The notes below the pieces were generated by a model. It was not told where the DNA came from. It saw only the letters and a list, made by a program, of their open reading frames with translations, and ran no database searches. The position numbers and the translations under genes are program-made. Below, one piece after another: positions 32,111 to 32,656 of a DNA stretch of 32,656 nucleotides; the first letter of the stretch is position 1, and each line of letters opens with the position of its first letter. Source of the DNA: Bacteroidales bacterium UBA1680 (GTDB lineage Bacteria; Bacteroidota; Bacteroidia; Bacteroidales; UBA932); the NCBI GenBank assembly GCA_002320605.1, contig DCKG01000019.1:1-32656 (forward strand), written 5' to 3'.

Positions 32111-32141
32111 CAAATTTAGCGAATTCCAAACACCCACGCAA
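32111..32141 (-). promoter_or_regulatory. Promoter of the flavodoxin-cstA-Nudix operon
   Basis: On the minus strand TTG (32139-32141), a 20-base spacer, then TAAATTTG (32111-32118), an exact TAnnTTTG. The predicted start is near 32104, with a leader of about 47 bases before the ATG at 32057. Confidence 0.6.
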
Positions 32142-32236
32142 TAAATTTGACTGGCTTCTAGAATAATAGCAATTCAGATATGTAGGCTTGTGGTTATCGT
32201 TGAGTGGATGTGCTAATCCCAAAGCACCCAAATTTC

Positions 32237-32271
32237 AAAAAGTGCTGACAAGTATTTAATACTGTCAGCAC
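32237..32271 (-). terminator. Rho-independent terminator of the beta-barrel gene
   Basis: Read on the minus strand, GTGCTGACAGTA pairs with TACTTGTCAGCAC with one bulged base, and TTTTT follows. It ends about 22 bases after the beta-barrel stop codon and isolates the flavodoxin operon. Confidence 0.8.
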
Positions 32272-32293
32272 AATCATTATTGAACAACTCAAT

Positions 32294-32608
32294 TTAGTTC
32301 TTTTTGCCGCCTCCGAAGGCATAACCTAACTTCAATGCTCCGAAATTATAATTTTTGTCAAAAGCTAATCTGTATTCCAGAGTAAGTCTTAAATGGTTGA
32401 ACACTTCGATTCCGATCCTTGGCGAAAGAATGAATTTGTGAGCCTTAAGGCTTTCCTCATCTGGGGTTTCAGCGGTTACAGATGGATAGTATGGATATTC
32501 TACCTCAAAATTTCCCTCACCTAACCCTATGCCGAAATAAGGAGAAAAAACACTTTCATTCCTTAAATTATAGTCACAGTACAGAATAGGGCTTAATTGA
32601 TCCCTCAT
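32294..32608 (-). CDS. Outer-membrane beta-barrel protein, C-terminal part (5' end at window edge or broken)
   Basis: The 104 residues form alternating beta strands typical of outer-membrane barrels (SPILYCDYNLR; FSPYFGIGLG; FILSPRIGIEVF; LRLTLEYRLAF; FGALKLGYAFGGG). The aromatic-rich strand near the C-terminus suits recognition by the BAM machinery. No signal peptide is visible. The frame stays open for 15 codons ahead of this Met, then meets a TGA in the last three bases of the window. The gene is therefore either frameshifted or truncated, or translated from this internal Met; full-length barrels of this kind need about 170 or more residues. Confidence 0.6.
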   Translation of the reverse strand: MRDQLSPILYCDYNLRNESVFSPYFGIGLGEGNFEVEYPYYPSVTAETPDEESLKAHKFILSPRIGIEVFNHLRLTLEYRLAFDKNYNFGALKLGYAFGGGKKN

Positions 32609-32656
32609 GGAATATGTATGTTCTTGAAATTCTCTCTTGACTTTGGCAAAGATTCA

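Overview
The window reads as chromosomal DNA of a Bacteroidales-type bacterium (phylum Bacteroidota), probably an uncultured gut or anaerobic lineage; genus cannot be fixed from this sequence. The evidence is the set of gene families (Bacteroidota-style TamB, single-chain iron-sulfur SdaA, ahpC-ahpF, UmuDC, CstA, many short lipoproteins with an LxxC lipobox), start codons with A-rich leaders and no Shine-Dalgarno sequence, and repeated promoter boxes of the Bacteroidota type (TAnnTTTG, often with TTG or TTTG about 19-22 bases upstream). Coding density is high and only one stretch longer than 300 bases (3224-3581) lacks a gene.

Layout. 1-2096: end of an unidentified gene, then a lipoprotein flavin-reductase-like gene and L-serine dehydratase (+). 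2080-3586: a mobile-element island, a REP-associated HUH transposase (RAYT) gene framed by two ~140-base copies of a double-hairpin repeat, followed by a GC-rich block of degenerate repeats. 3582-6826 (-): operon pgi, a GHMP sugar kinase resembling galacturonokinase, and a sugar nucleotidyltransferase. 6865-6885: a perfectly palindromic divergent promoter shared with a glycerophosphodiesterase lipoprotein (+). 7724-9616 (-): umuD-umuC, where UmuD appears to have Arg instead of the catalytic Lys. 9838-14180 (-): operon tsaD, a FAD-dependent dehydrogenase with an acidic insert and an Arg/Asp repeat tail, and a serine hydrolase lipoprotein. 14239-22409 (+): tamB, rsmI-like methylase, folB, mtaB and an SGNH hydrolase. 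22616-25215 (+): a metallo-beta-lactamase-fold hydrolase and an AlbA_2/HATPase/winged-helix protein. 25289-26936 (+): cysK-cysE. 27146-29336 (+): ahpC-ahpF with a long leader and an internal terminator. 29340-32057 (-): operon of a flavodoxin lipoprotein, cstA and a Nudix hydrolase. 32294-32608 (-): fragment of an outer-membrane beta-barrel gene.

How parts fit together. cysK and cysE form a two-step cysteine pathway, and CysE ends in Gly-Ile as expected for a CysK-binding tail. AhpF reduces AhpC. TsaD and MtaB act in sequence on adenosine-37 of tRNA. Pgi, the uronate-kinase-like enzyme and the nucleotidyltransferase suggest a salvage route from free sugar acid to sugar-1-phosphate to NDP-sugar.

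The most unusual observations are: (1) the hexamer GAATAT/ATATTC is scattered across nearly every gene on both strands at roughly 110-125 copies by eye, against about 16 expected by chance, an iterated motif with no evident explanation; (2) the RAYT/REP island, whose two repeat copies supply the last codons and stop of both the transposase and L-serine dehydratase in the same frame; (3) the Lys to Arg change in UmuD; (4) the galacturonokinase-like gene pair; (5) the unexplained ahpC leader.
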